Positions 46,396-56,741 of a stretch of DNA of 64,000 bases are shown here, piece by piece; the stretch's first letter is position 1, and every line of letters begins with the position of its first letter. Below the pieces are notes generated by a model. It searched no databases, had not been told where the DNA came from, and saw only the letters and a list, made by a program, of their open reading frames with translations. Source of the DNA: Ophioceras dolichostomum (taxonomy: Eukaryota > Ascomycota > Sordariomycetes > Magnaporthales > Ophioceraceae); the NCBI GenBank assembly GCA_003049485.1, contig PYST01000015.1, positions 127,248-191,247 of the forward strand, in the 5' to 3' direction. The position numbers and the translations under genes are program-made.

Positions 46396-47489
46396 AAGAC
46401 TTTGTCTCGGTTGTTTCTTTTCCTCTGAGTCGGGGCCTCCTCGTTCTTCTTGCTTTCTATCACCAACGAACAGATTGCTTGAATCCCCTTAATTCAACCT
46501 CGCGCGCGTCATTTCTTCGGTTATCTCTTCCTTTAACTGTTTCTCACAATTCGACTGCCCGCTGCTGGCAACGTCGACTTATTCCTTCCTTTTTTTTTCT
46601 TTTTGTCACATTGCATTCACACGGTTCCGCTTGGCCCTTGTCGTCGTCGCATCGGGCCTCGCACATTTTCTCAACACATTTTGCCCTGTTTCTCTTTTCT
46701 TCTTTTTATCGTCACTAGGGAAAAATCACGCACTGTGGTTATTACCACGGACAGCCCTTCTAAGCTAGCCCTCTTTAGTCTGACTAATGGCTGTGTGGCA
46801 CACTCGATGGATGGATGGAAATGGCAAGAGAAGGGAACAAACACACCAGCATTTCTTATTGCGTTGCTTTTGCCCTGCCTAGATGCCTACCTAGGTGGGT
46901 GGTTTAGGTGGGTGCATCAACCGGATGGATGGATGATGGAGATGAGTGATGATTTCAATATTCACATACGTTGAAATATATCGAAAGGGGAGGGAAGTGG
47001 ATGAAAAATAGGATAACCAGCCCTATCTTGAATGGATAGTAGTAGTTAGGTACTCCTAGGTAGTAGATATTAGAGATTTCGAGAATGCGAAGCTTTATAC
47101 TACTGCTCGAGTTTTCCATTCCCCTGAACCTGAACTCATGTGATGGTCGTGCTAGGAATGACTGCTTGGAGACAACAAACTAGACTATCAGGACTGCTGT
47201 CTATGCTTAAAAGTAGACCAGATGCGAGGATTTTTTCCGCTTTCGTGAGAACTTTGCAGCATCAATCTGAGAAGAAAAAAGAAGAAAACTTTGTACCCCA
47301 GAGATGATTCTATGTTCTATATAGTAGTGCCCAGGAAATGAATGACTATCCTCCTAGCAGATGGGCCAGATATTTGCGATGAACAATATGCTGGGGAAAG
47401 CAACAAACCCCCATATTAGCCCAGTCATGCGAAGGGAAGCTCTCCGTCCCTCCCTTCCTCCCTCCCTGCATCCACCCCCCTCGCCCAAA
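46396..47489. other. intergenic region, convergent 3' ends
   Basis: About 1.1 kb after the PEPCK stop and before the 3' end of the methyltransferase-like gene. It is T-rich at first (PEPCK 3' UTR), then contains CCTACCTAGGTGGG and TAGGTACTCCTAGGTAG motifs (46886, 47048) and repeated GGATGGATGG units (46806, 46923). No gene is seen. Confidence 0.45.
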
Positions 47490-48623
47490 TCACCGCTTCT
47501 TAACGCAGATGATCCAGTTCAGGTACCCGCACGGCCACATATGCCTGACCCTCCCCTCGCGGAACTCCCACCTCTCCTCGATCTCCCTCTGGTCGACGCC
47601 GCACTCCCTCATCAGCATCTTCACCTCCCCCGGCGTGCGCGTGCGCAGGCCCGAGACCCACCCGTCGAAGACAAGGACGAAGGGCAAGATCGGTATTATG
47701 TACGTGAAGAACAGGGGCACGGCGATGTCGCGCCACAGGAGGGCGTAGTAAGGGGCGGAGAGGACCGTGCCGACGCCGAAGAGGAACGTCGTGAAGAAGG
47801 CGGATGCGGTGCGGTCCTGCAGCTCGAAGATGCCGAATCCGTCGGAGGTCTCGAGGGTGTTTTTGAGGATGGAGCGCGCGAGGGGATCGTCGAAGTGGTG
47901 GAAGGCTAGGTTGAAGAGGCGGAAGATTTTGCGGGGGTAGTGAGAGGCGCCGGCGCCCTTTCGCTGCTTCCCCCTGGTCATGGTCGTCGTGGTCGTCCTG
48001 CCTGCGGCGCGGACGCGGTCGAGGAGCGAGGCTGGCGCGGCGGAGGCGTCGACGGGGGTCGGCTCGTAGCTGATGTTGGGGCTTGCGGCGGCGGCTTTGG
48101 CCCAGTCTGCGACGTGGGGGTGCAGGTCTGTCAGGATGAAGGGGGCGGGGTCCGAGGCGTCGGCGTCGGCGTCGGTGCCGGCGTCATCGCCGTTGGTCCT
48201 TGCTTTGCTGCTGCTACTACCGCCGTTGATGCTCGATGAAGTGTTACGGTTGATCTCGCGCTCGATAAACGGCGTAGGGCCGCCTCCGCCCGCGCAGAAG
48301 TCGACGAAGGCGTAGTCGCCTATGGGCGAGAGGTGCGTCTTGAGCAGGCCGGCGACGAGCTGCGCGGGGGAGGCGGTCTGGAGGAGGGGCACGCGCATGT
48401 TCCATGCCACTGTCAGGGCCGACTGGACGCGGGCGCGGAGGAAGGAGGGAAACCTGTAGTCAGGGGAAAGAATGTATGGAGATGTATTAGGACTAGAAGG
48501 GAGCAATTGGGGCGCTTTAGGGACGGAAGTGCCCTGTGAAGAATGGCTTTACTTGGTTGCTTACCACGTCTGGTCATCGATCTCGAGGAGATGCATGCGC
48601 GGGAGAAGAGGTGCTGGCTCCAT
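47490..48623 (-). CDS. methyltransferase-like membrane protein, function unknown
   Basis: Two exons, 48623-48565 and 48453-47490, give 340 aa. Intron 48454-48564 (GTAAGC donor, CTGACTACAG acceptor) joins MHLLEIDDQTW to FPSFLRARVQS. The upstream portion of the open frame before 48453 is intronic. The central part resembles a class I SAM-dependent methyltransferase: YAFVDFCAGGGGPTPF in the place of motif I, FILTDLHPHV as motif II, and RLFNLAFHHFDDP as the post-core strand. A hydrophobic stretch follows (FFTTFLFGVGTVLSAPYYAL; VPLFFTYIIPILPFVLVF) that looks like one or two membrane segments. Low-complexity inserts (NTSSSINGGSSSSK, GTDADADASDP) lie between. The overall pattern occurs in uncharacterised fungal proteins, but no substrate can be inferred. 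Catalytic competence is unproven. Confidence 0.75.
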
Positions 48624-49406
48624 TTTGGCGGTAAATGGACTCCCTTCAAGCCGTCGATAGCTTTGGGCCCAAAACTATCGTGTCGTAGAGTAAGAGAGAA
48701 GTTCGTGAAGGGACAATTGGGCACGGCTGGCTTTCCTGCATGAATATATGAACAGGTGGAAATGCCGCAAAGAGGCTGACCGTCTCAGCTCTCGGCATCG
48801 ATAAATGGAGCCGATGTGGTGATGACGCAGGCGAAAGTGTTTTGGGGTAGGTGGAAATTCCAAGTTCCCCGATATCACGTTGACGGATCCCCTAGATTTT
48901 GTCAGTCTATTAGAAAAGGTACTTCGTTGTCGGACGAAAATTTCTACAAATTAGACGTCCTGAAGGTCGAGATGATCCGCGACCTCAAAAAGACAGATAT
49001 GGAGTGGGTGGAGGGTCATGCCCAGCCATTATTTCGAACCCCTGCCCCTGACAGGAGGAGCGCTGTAGCTGAGAGACCCACAGAAGCTGTGCGACAGACA
49101 AGCTTCCCACAAACAGCCCGACGAGCGCGGGGCAGGGCTGAGTTCCTAACGACGGGGCAATTGTGCGACCCGAGACATCATCATCATGGCCTGATTGATG
49201 GACCCGAAGATCTGGGTCGGGTCTATTCCGGAGCAGGACCTAGCAGAGCCTCAATTTTTGGTTCCGCTATTTCGTACAATCCTCCGCATCCGAGTGTGTT
49301 TGCCCGGGATCAACTACATAGAATTCGGTCGCGCTAACCCTCGCTCGATTTCGTACAATGGCGAAGATTTCCAGATAGAGTCAAGGGGCACCCAAAGGAG
49401 AATGCA
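48624..49406. promoter_or_regulatory. divergent promoter region, methyltransferase-like / P450
   Basis: About 780 bases between two divergent start codons. A plus-strand frame at 48816-49337 (173 codons) lacks any recognisable domain, has no usable splice context and ends before the P450 start; I treat it as chance. Confidence 0.45.
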
Positions 49407-51483
49407 ATGGGCCTGCTCAGTGGCAAGTTAGGCCTGGTGGTAGCAACACTCATTATTGCTGCTGCCATCGTATATCTCGCCTTCGGAGGAGCGAGACGAC
49501 TCAAACGCAATGGCATACCTTTAAGGTGAGAGTTCTCAGGTGCACCAGTCGCTGGTGTGGCCTCGCTGGGGACGTCCATCTCAGGCTCAGATAACGTAAC
49601 TAATGCTCCATCACAACCCTATCATAAACCCCCACAGAAAACCTCCTGGGACGCTCCCCCTCGTAGGGAATGGCATCATCTTCCTCCGTCCAAGGCAGGA
49701 GCTTTTCTCGTGGTTCGCAAGGCGGGAGCGGGAGTTTGGCTACGAGACGTATCAGATCTCGGTACCTACCCTACCTCCAGGCGTGGTGATCAACGACCCA
49801 CGGAATCTGGAGTATGTTTTCAAAAACGAGGCTATGTTCAACAAAGGGGCGTTTGTGAAGCAAAGGTCGTGGGACCTTTTCGGTGAGTATTCTTTCCTTA
49901 GTAGATGCTCAGTACCTTTGCATGGCTAGGGCTCACCTTCTGAACTGCAATGTGACTAAATCAAACCTAACTATCTGTTATCTATTTAGGATATGGAATC
50001 ATAAACGCAGACGGTGACCTCTGGAAAGCACAGCGGAAGGCCGGGCTAAGCTTCTTGAACACAGCCAACCTTCGCATCCTCACCGATGTGGCACTTCCGC
50101 GGTATCTCTCCCAGGGCATCGAGTTCCTCAAGAGTCGTGCAGACGGCAAGACTGTGGTAGATCTTCAAGCTGTGTTCCACGAGATCACCTCCCAGCTCAT
50201 GGGGAAGATGGCATACAACGTGAGCCAGCCCAGCCTCTTGATCTGTCACTCTTTAGACATTATTATTCTGTGCCGCTATCTGGCCGGCTTACTTACTCCT
50301 TGTGGTGTTGTTGGACTACCTAGATGGAGATGCACGCCGATGACGAGTTCACCATGGCGTTCGACTACGCCTCGGGCGTCACGGCTGAACGCTTCCAGAA
50401 CCCGTTATGGTTCATCACCGAGCTGTTCACCGGAGCGAAGCTCTGGAGGTCGATAGCAATCGTCCGCTCGTACGGGAAGCGTATTGTTGCTAGCGCGGTG
50501 AAGCATCGCGCATCACCAGCAGCACCAGCACTCCCAGGGGCAGAATCATCGGCACCAGGGGGGAACTCGGAAATGGCAGCAGGTGGTCATCCCCATGACG
50601 GACGCCTCGAACAGACCTCGGGAAGTCTGATACAGTCGTTGCTCGACTCCATCGACGACGAGAAGGTGGTTGCTGATGCTGCCCTGAATTACCTATCTGC
50701 AGGTGAGGTGAACCTTTGATCAGCTTCTGCGGGAATGTAGCCTGCTTCTTACGGAAATCAGACTCTGACTTGTCTTATCGTCGAACAGGCCGAGACACCA
50801 CCGCACAGGCCCTCGCCTGGACGCTCTACCTCCTCATGAAGCACCGCTACGCTACCGGCCGGATTCGCAGAGAAGTGCAGGATGTCCTCCTCTCGAACGA
50901 CGGCGACGGCGACGACGATGCAGCGGCACTACCGGATTCACTCGACACGAGCCGATTCACACCGACCTCAATGCCGTACACAATGGCAGTCTTTTACGAA
51001 GCCCTCCGACTATACCCGCCGGTCCCGTTCGAGATCAAGCAGTGCGTCCAAGCGACGACCCTACCGGATGGGACCTTCCTCCCGCAGTCGTCGGTCGTGC
51101 TGTGGTGTCCCTGGGCCATGAACAGGTCCCATACGACATGGGGAGCTGACGCCGCCTCGTTTCGGCCCGAGAGGTGGCTGACGGCTGCCTCTACTACCGC
51201 CGGCGAGTTCTCCTCCCCATCATTATCATCGTCATCATCATTCCTCTCCAAGAGCGCGTCGGAGTTCCCCGTCTTCAACGGCGGCGCCCGCACCTGTCTG
51301 GGCAAGAAGATGGCCGAGCTCATCGCCGTGCAGGTCATCGCGGTCACGGCGTGGACGTTCGACTTCGTGCCTGCCGACGACGGCGAGCGTGTCAGCAAGA
51401 GCTCTCTCACGCTGCCCATGAAGGATGGGCTGCCTTGCTTTGTGAGGAGTCGGCGGCGGTCCGCGGCGGGAGCTGATGGATAA
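49407..51483 (+). CDS. cytochrome P450 monooxygenase (CYP52/CYP86 clan type)
   Basis: Membrane-anchored ER P450 of 555 aa in five exons: 49407-49525, 49638-49882, 49990-50219, 50324-50702, 50789-51483. An N-terminal anchor (VVATLIIAAAIVYLAF) is followed by RRLKRNGIPL and a proline-rich hinge (KPPGTLPLVGNG). The I-helix reads AGRDTTAQALAWTLY, with the oxygen-activating Thr pair. The K-helix ExxR is EALRLYPPVP, then FRPERW, and the haem loop is FNGGARTCLGKKMAE with the thiolate Cys. Sequence around the I-helix and the FEIKQCVQATTLPDG segment resembles fungal fatty-acid/alkane hydroxylases of the CYP52 clan. An Ala/Pro/Gly-rich insertion (HRASPAAPALPGAE) sits before the I-helix. The substrate is not determinable. 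The gene is convergent with a PDR transporter 354 bp away. Confidence 0.9.
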
Positions 51484-51837
51484 GGAGGTGGTAGGTACCT
51501 ACCTAGATAGATACGCTGGCCCCATCTATTCGCGAGTAATGATTTGTAGGAGTCAGCGATGCACATAGACATAGAGGAGAAAGAAGAGGAGAATTTACTG
51601 TCCAATGGAACAGCAGATGTACTTTTCTGTCTAGAATGAATACCTACACCTATCTACCCGGTTCATCTGTCCGTCAAGACCGCTTTGTGTATACACTCGC
51701 TGCTACTAGTCTTGCCACTAACTCCATTTCCCTCTATATACTATTATCCGAAAGACAAAAATGAAAGTCTAGATAGATAGATGCGTGGGTTCTTCGTACA
51801 GCCCAACCAAGGTCCCAGACGACGGGCCCTTCGTCGC
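51484..51837. terminator. convergent 3' region between P450 and ABC transporter
   Basis: About 350 bases of AT-rich sequence, with GTAGGTACCTACCTAGATAG just after the P450 stop, a further TAGATAGATAGATG run near 51771, and TATATAC tracts. Both genes must end transcription here; I cannot assign exact poly(A) sites. Confidence 0.4.
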
Positions 51838-54800
51838 TCATCGCCTGTTGTAGTTCAGGAATCGACTCTGTTCCAATGTGTTAGTCATCATAGTTCGTTC
51901 GTTCATAGACGAATTTTAACAAGAGGTGAGTGAACGAGACAAAAAAAGGAGATAACTTACCCCTGCGAAAAGAATGATTATGTTGCTCCCCACAAAAGCC
52001 AGGAAGATCCCCAAATCCCTCCACCTGTTATCGAAGCTAAATCCCAATGGCTCGTAGAACTGGTCCCCGACCCGGAAGGCGCAGTACTGGCACGCCGACG
52101 TGGCGTTGTCGACGACGTACCCGATCCCGCCCCGCTCGAAGAACGGGGAGACGTAGTCGCCGCACGAGACGCCCTCGGGCGCGTTGAAGCCGTTGAGCTC
52201 CCAGGGCTGGCAGACCACGGGCAGGTCGTGCAGGGCGGTGACGACGGTGGAGCCGATCAGGCGCGTGAAGGGGTCGAGCTGGTAGAGCCAGTGGTAGCCC
52301 TCGGGCATCTGGGCCGAGGGGATGGTCACGCCGCAGAAGAGGGCGAAGGTGATGACGAGGAAGGGGTCGAACTGTTTCGAAAGGGTGAGGGGAAGAAGCG
52401 TCAGTTGGAATTGTAAATCCCGACGACCAATGAAAGTGCCTCAGGGGCAAGGATAATGATTATTCGTTATGTGGCGACTTACCTGGCTGGAGATGAAGGT
52501 CGATGGCGTGAGCGCCGACAGAGCCTGGCCCAGAGTGACGGAGAAGAGCTCGGTGATGAGAATGATCTGTTTCAGGGACGTTCAATGGTTTGTTAGTCAC
52601 GGTCAAGCGTACCGGAAAAGGGAAAAAGCAGGGGGGATGCGAGAGGGGAACGACGTACGAAGAAGAGGAACCCGGCGCGCGAGCTCTCGTGCTGGAACCC
52701 CGGGATGTAGTACAGCGGCAAGAAGAACCCGACGGCGCAGAGCACCGAGTAGGGCATCTCACCGATGAGCATCGACGCGGCGAAGGCGTACGTGTTGTAC
52801 ATCTTGGAAGAAGACTCCCGGAAGAAGATGGCCCGCTTGATGTGGTACATGAGCTCGACCTGGCTGATGACCAGCGCGGGCAGCACGGTGACCTGGAACA
52901 TGATGAAGACCTTGTACTGCAGCGAGGTGCGCGACTCGTCCAGCTGCAGGAAGGTCAGGCCGGTCACGAGCGCGATGACGACGTGGTTGAACAGCCGCGT
53001 GAAGAGGTAGTTGGGCGAGCGCCAGAACGACACGTTCGTGCGGCGCACGACCACCTTGAGCTGGTGCATGAACGGCGACGCGTACTCCCTCTCCAGCGTC
53101 GTCTTCTTGTCGGCGTTACCGTCGTTGCTCTTCGCCGCCTCGGCAGCGACGGCCTTGACGCGGTCCTCCTTCAGCGCCGAGATGGTCTCCTTCGCGGCGG
53201 CCAGCTCGGGCGACTCCTGCCAGATGTCGGCCCAGTCGCGGTTGCCGACGCGGGGAGACGAGCCGGCGCCGATGGCCTCGAGCATGAACTCGGCCACGTT
53301 GTCCGTGTCGCGGGCGACGGCGCCGTGGCGGCGGAGGTAGTCGCGCAGCACCGAGGCGTCCTTGCCAATGTCGCCGAAGTAGACGCAGCGCCCGCCGCTC
53401 TTGAGGAGCAGCAGGCGGTCGAAGTTCTCGAACAGCGCCGAGTTCGGCTGGTGCACCGTGCAGAGGATGGCCTGCCCCGCGCCCGCGAGCTTCTTGAGGA
53501 ACCGCACGATGTTGAAGGCGCTCTGGCTGTCGAGGCCGGACGTCGGCTCGTCCAGGAAGAGCAGCAGCTCCGGTTTGGCGGCCAGCTCGACTCCGATGGT
53601 GACCCGCTTGCGCTGCTCGACGGTCAGGCCGAACTCCGGCATGCCGATCAGGCAGTCTGCCAGGTCCTCGAGCTCCAGGAGCGCGATAATCTCCTCCACG
53701 TATGCGTACTTCTCCTCCTGTGGGGTCTCGAAGGGCTGCCTCAGGTCGGCCGAGAACCGGAAGGCCTCGCGGACGGTCTGAGTCGGGTCGTGCATGTCGA
53801 TCTGCTCCGCATAGCTCGTGGACCGCTGGAACTGCTTCCCCGGCTTCGCCCCGTCGACGAGGATGTCGCCACCGATGACACCGATGTTCTTGCGTGCGGC
53901 GAGCACGTCTAGCAGCGTCGTCTTGCCTGCGCCCGAGGAGCCCATCAGGGCGGTGAGCTGCCCGGGCTTGACGTATCCGTACACGTTGGTGAGGAGCCTC
54001 CTCGTGCCACCGGGCACAGGGACGTCGTACGTGAGATCCTCCCAGGTCAGGACGCTCTTAGAAGCGATCTCTAGGCTGCTGGTGGAGGTGGCGCCTGGAG
54101 TGACGGCGCCCGATTGGATGTTGTTGTCCTCCGCCCCTTCCACCTGGGCAGCGTCAGAGGTAACAGTGTCGTCCTCACTTCCAACTGCCTTCTTCGTGGT
54201 GGCGCGCTTCTCAGCGCGCTTGGCCTGCAGCTTCTCGTTCAGAGCCTTGCGCTCCTCGTTCGCCTTCTGGTAGACGCGGAACGCGTTCCCGGCCATGCCG
54301 AAGTTGACGATCTCGCCGAAGACGACATTGAGGATCAGGAAGAACACGATGAGCGCGATCACGATGCCGAAGTTGCGCCAGATCTCGCTCGGGTCGTACG
54401 AGAACGCCAGGCGGATGTAGTCGGAGCCGGAGATGGCCAGAGTGCCTGGGTTGGAGCCGGGGAGCGTGCAGACCTGGTGGGCAATGTCATCGTATCCCGG
54501 GCCGGACGGTATGAGGCTCTCTGCCGTGCAGGTCATGTCGATGCGGCTGAACTCGTTCTCCATCATGGAGCTGAACATCAGGCCCAGTGGGTTGATCCAG
54601 TAGATCCAGCGCAGCCAGACCTGCTCGGACTGGTACTGGATCAGATAGCCTGATGTGACGATGAGCAGCGTGATGGTGGCGACGGCGAACTTGACGGCGT
54701 AGTCGAAGTCGGGCGACAGGCAGCCGATGATGCGGAAGAAGAGCGTCATTGCGATATTCCCCGTGAGGATGAACAGGTAGAACATGAAGAATGCCCCAGC

Positions 54801-56741
54801 AGACCGCGCCAGGTTCGTCATGAAGTACACGATGATGGAGAAGATGAGGATACGCGGCGCGCCAAAGGCCTGGTCGACGAAGATTTGGCCGATCCACAAC
54901 GCACTTGGCCTGTGGAAGGCGTAAGCCCTGTGTTTGTTGACGATGCCGCGACCTGTCATGGTTGACCCCAGCTCAGAGAATGCCTCGAACGCGTTGAACA
55001 GGAGAGACACGAAGATCAGGCCACCTTTACTGAAGGCGGAGGCCGACGTTTCCGGGAGGTTGAGGTACAGGGTGCCGAGAACGATGCCGATGATGATGGA
55101 GCGGAACCAGGACAGCAACAACGCCGTCCGGTCCTGCAGCTTCAGCACCGTCTGCCGCTTCATGAGGGCCCACACCTGCTGGTGGAAGCCGACCGAGTAC
55201 ACCGATCGCTTTGCCCCAGTGCGCTTGCTCTCCGTCACGGCCGTCTTGAAGTCCTCGTGCCGCTGCGCCTCGGTCTCCTGAGCCAGTTTCGTGCTGTAGT
55301 CTTTCATCTCCTGATCCAGCTGCTTCGCGAACCGGGACTTCTGGAACGCCTCCGCGAGGGTCTCCGGGCTGTGTGGTGCGTTCTCGGGCGAGAACCCCTT
55401 GGCGTAGTCCCGCTCGTACTCATCCGTGCAGCCGGTAACGTAATCGGGTGTGGTCTGCCGAGGACGGGGGAGGAAGCCCAGGCCCTCGAAGTACGCCCGC
55501 GCCTCGGTGGCCGGGCCGAAGTAGACTTGCTTCCCGGCGTCGATCACCAGCACCTTGTCGAAGAGCGAGTAGATGTTCTCCGAGGCCTGGTAGAGGGAGA
55601 CGAAGGTCGCGGTCTTGTACAGGTTGGTCTGCACGCGCAGCGACTTGATGAAATCGAGTGCCGTGCTGGCATCTAGACCGCGCGTGCTGTTGTCCCACGA
55701 TAAGACGCAGGCCGAGGTGATCATCATCTCGGCCACCGACACGCGCTTGCGCTCGCCACCCGAGATGCCGCGCACCAGGGCACCGCCCACGACGGTGTGT
55801 CGGGTGTGCTCAATATTGAACATCTTGAGCAGCATCGAGATGACGTCCTCCTTGAACTTCGAGCGCGTGAGGCCGGCTGGCAGCTTGCCGGGGATCTTTG
55901 TATCCAGCGCGAAGCCCAGGGTCTGCTCGACGGTGAGAGTCGCGTGGTGGATGTCGTCCTCCTGGTTGTACACAGCCTCGCCGCGGTACTCCTTGAACTC
56001 GTCCGCCGTGAGGGGGCCGTAGCGCACGTCCCCCGTCACGCTGATATAGCCGTACCGCTGGTTGGTGATGTTCTTGAGGAAGGTGGTGCAGCCGGACCCG
56101 GGCTTGCCCAGAACGAGGACCATCTCGCCGGGCTTGCATACTCCCCTGAAGTTGTCGAGCAGCGTAGCCATGGTGAACTTCGGCCCGTAGCCCAGTAGTC
56201 GAATCAAGGGGGTGATATAGTCGAAGAAACCGACAATGGCGTCGGGGAACGTCGGGACGAAGTTGGACATGCCGCCGATGCCCTTGACCGTGAGACCGTC
56301 CCAGTACACGCCGATGTGCTTGGGCCGTATACCTGCCTCCCGTTCGGCAGCGATGCCACCGCGGATGTACGCCTCCAGATCGAAGCGCTCGCTTTCGGAT
56401 GAGGGCGACCCTGTAAGATCGGCGCCAGTCTTTTCCACATCTCTGGCCGCCTGGTGCGACGCCTGGGCGTGTGACGCGCGACTCATCACGCGGCTTACCC
56501 GCGACAGCTCCCTCCGCAGCTCGTTGAAGTCAGCCTCGGCCCGCTCGACCGACACGCCGGACCCGACGCGGGACAGGCCGTTCGGGTTGCTGCGGCGGGC
56601 CTCCTCCCGAAGATCTTCTAGGTCGGTAGTGGAGCTAGAGCTGGAGGGTCGCGAGTTCCCTTCCACCGCCTTCGTAGAATCAGGGGGCGGCATGCCGCCG
56701 CTACCCTCTCCGATCTCGTCCAGCGCCTTCTTCTCGTCCAT
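51838..56741 (-). CDS. PDR-type ABC transporter (ABCG, full size)
   Basis: Plasma-membrane pleiotropic drug resistance pump of 1,534 aa in five exons: 56741-52659, 52566-52486, 52371-51961, 51867-51838 (four coding blocks after the first, all phase 0). Domain order is reversed (NBD-TMD)2. NBD1 has the fungal PDR-type Walker A GKPGSGCTTFLKN near residue 210, signature GISGGERKRVSVAEM and Walker B region SWDNSTRGLDAST. NBD2 has Walker A GSSGAGKTTLLDVLAARK near 935, an altered signature LTVEQRKRVTIGVELA and Walker B LLLFLDEPTSGLDSQSA. The asymmetric sites are typical of this family. Two six-helix membrane domains lie near 520-770 and 1190-1500, with the PDR extracellular Cys motif (CQPWELNGFNAPEG, CQYCAF) before the last helix. 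Substrates cannot be read from sequence. The final exon encodes only SRFLNYNRR. Confidence 0.93.

Noticed and set aside
48816..49337. 173-codon plus-strand frame before the P450
   Set aside because: No domain and no usable splice context, and it overlaps the promoter region of the P450.
52590..53912. 440-codon plus-strand frame opposite the ABC transporter
   Set aside because: It mirrors the transporter's codon bias (GC-rich third positions); no motifs.
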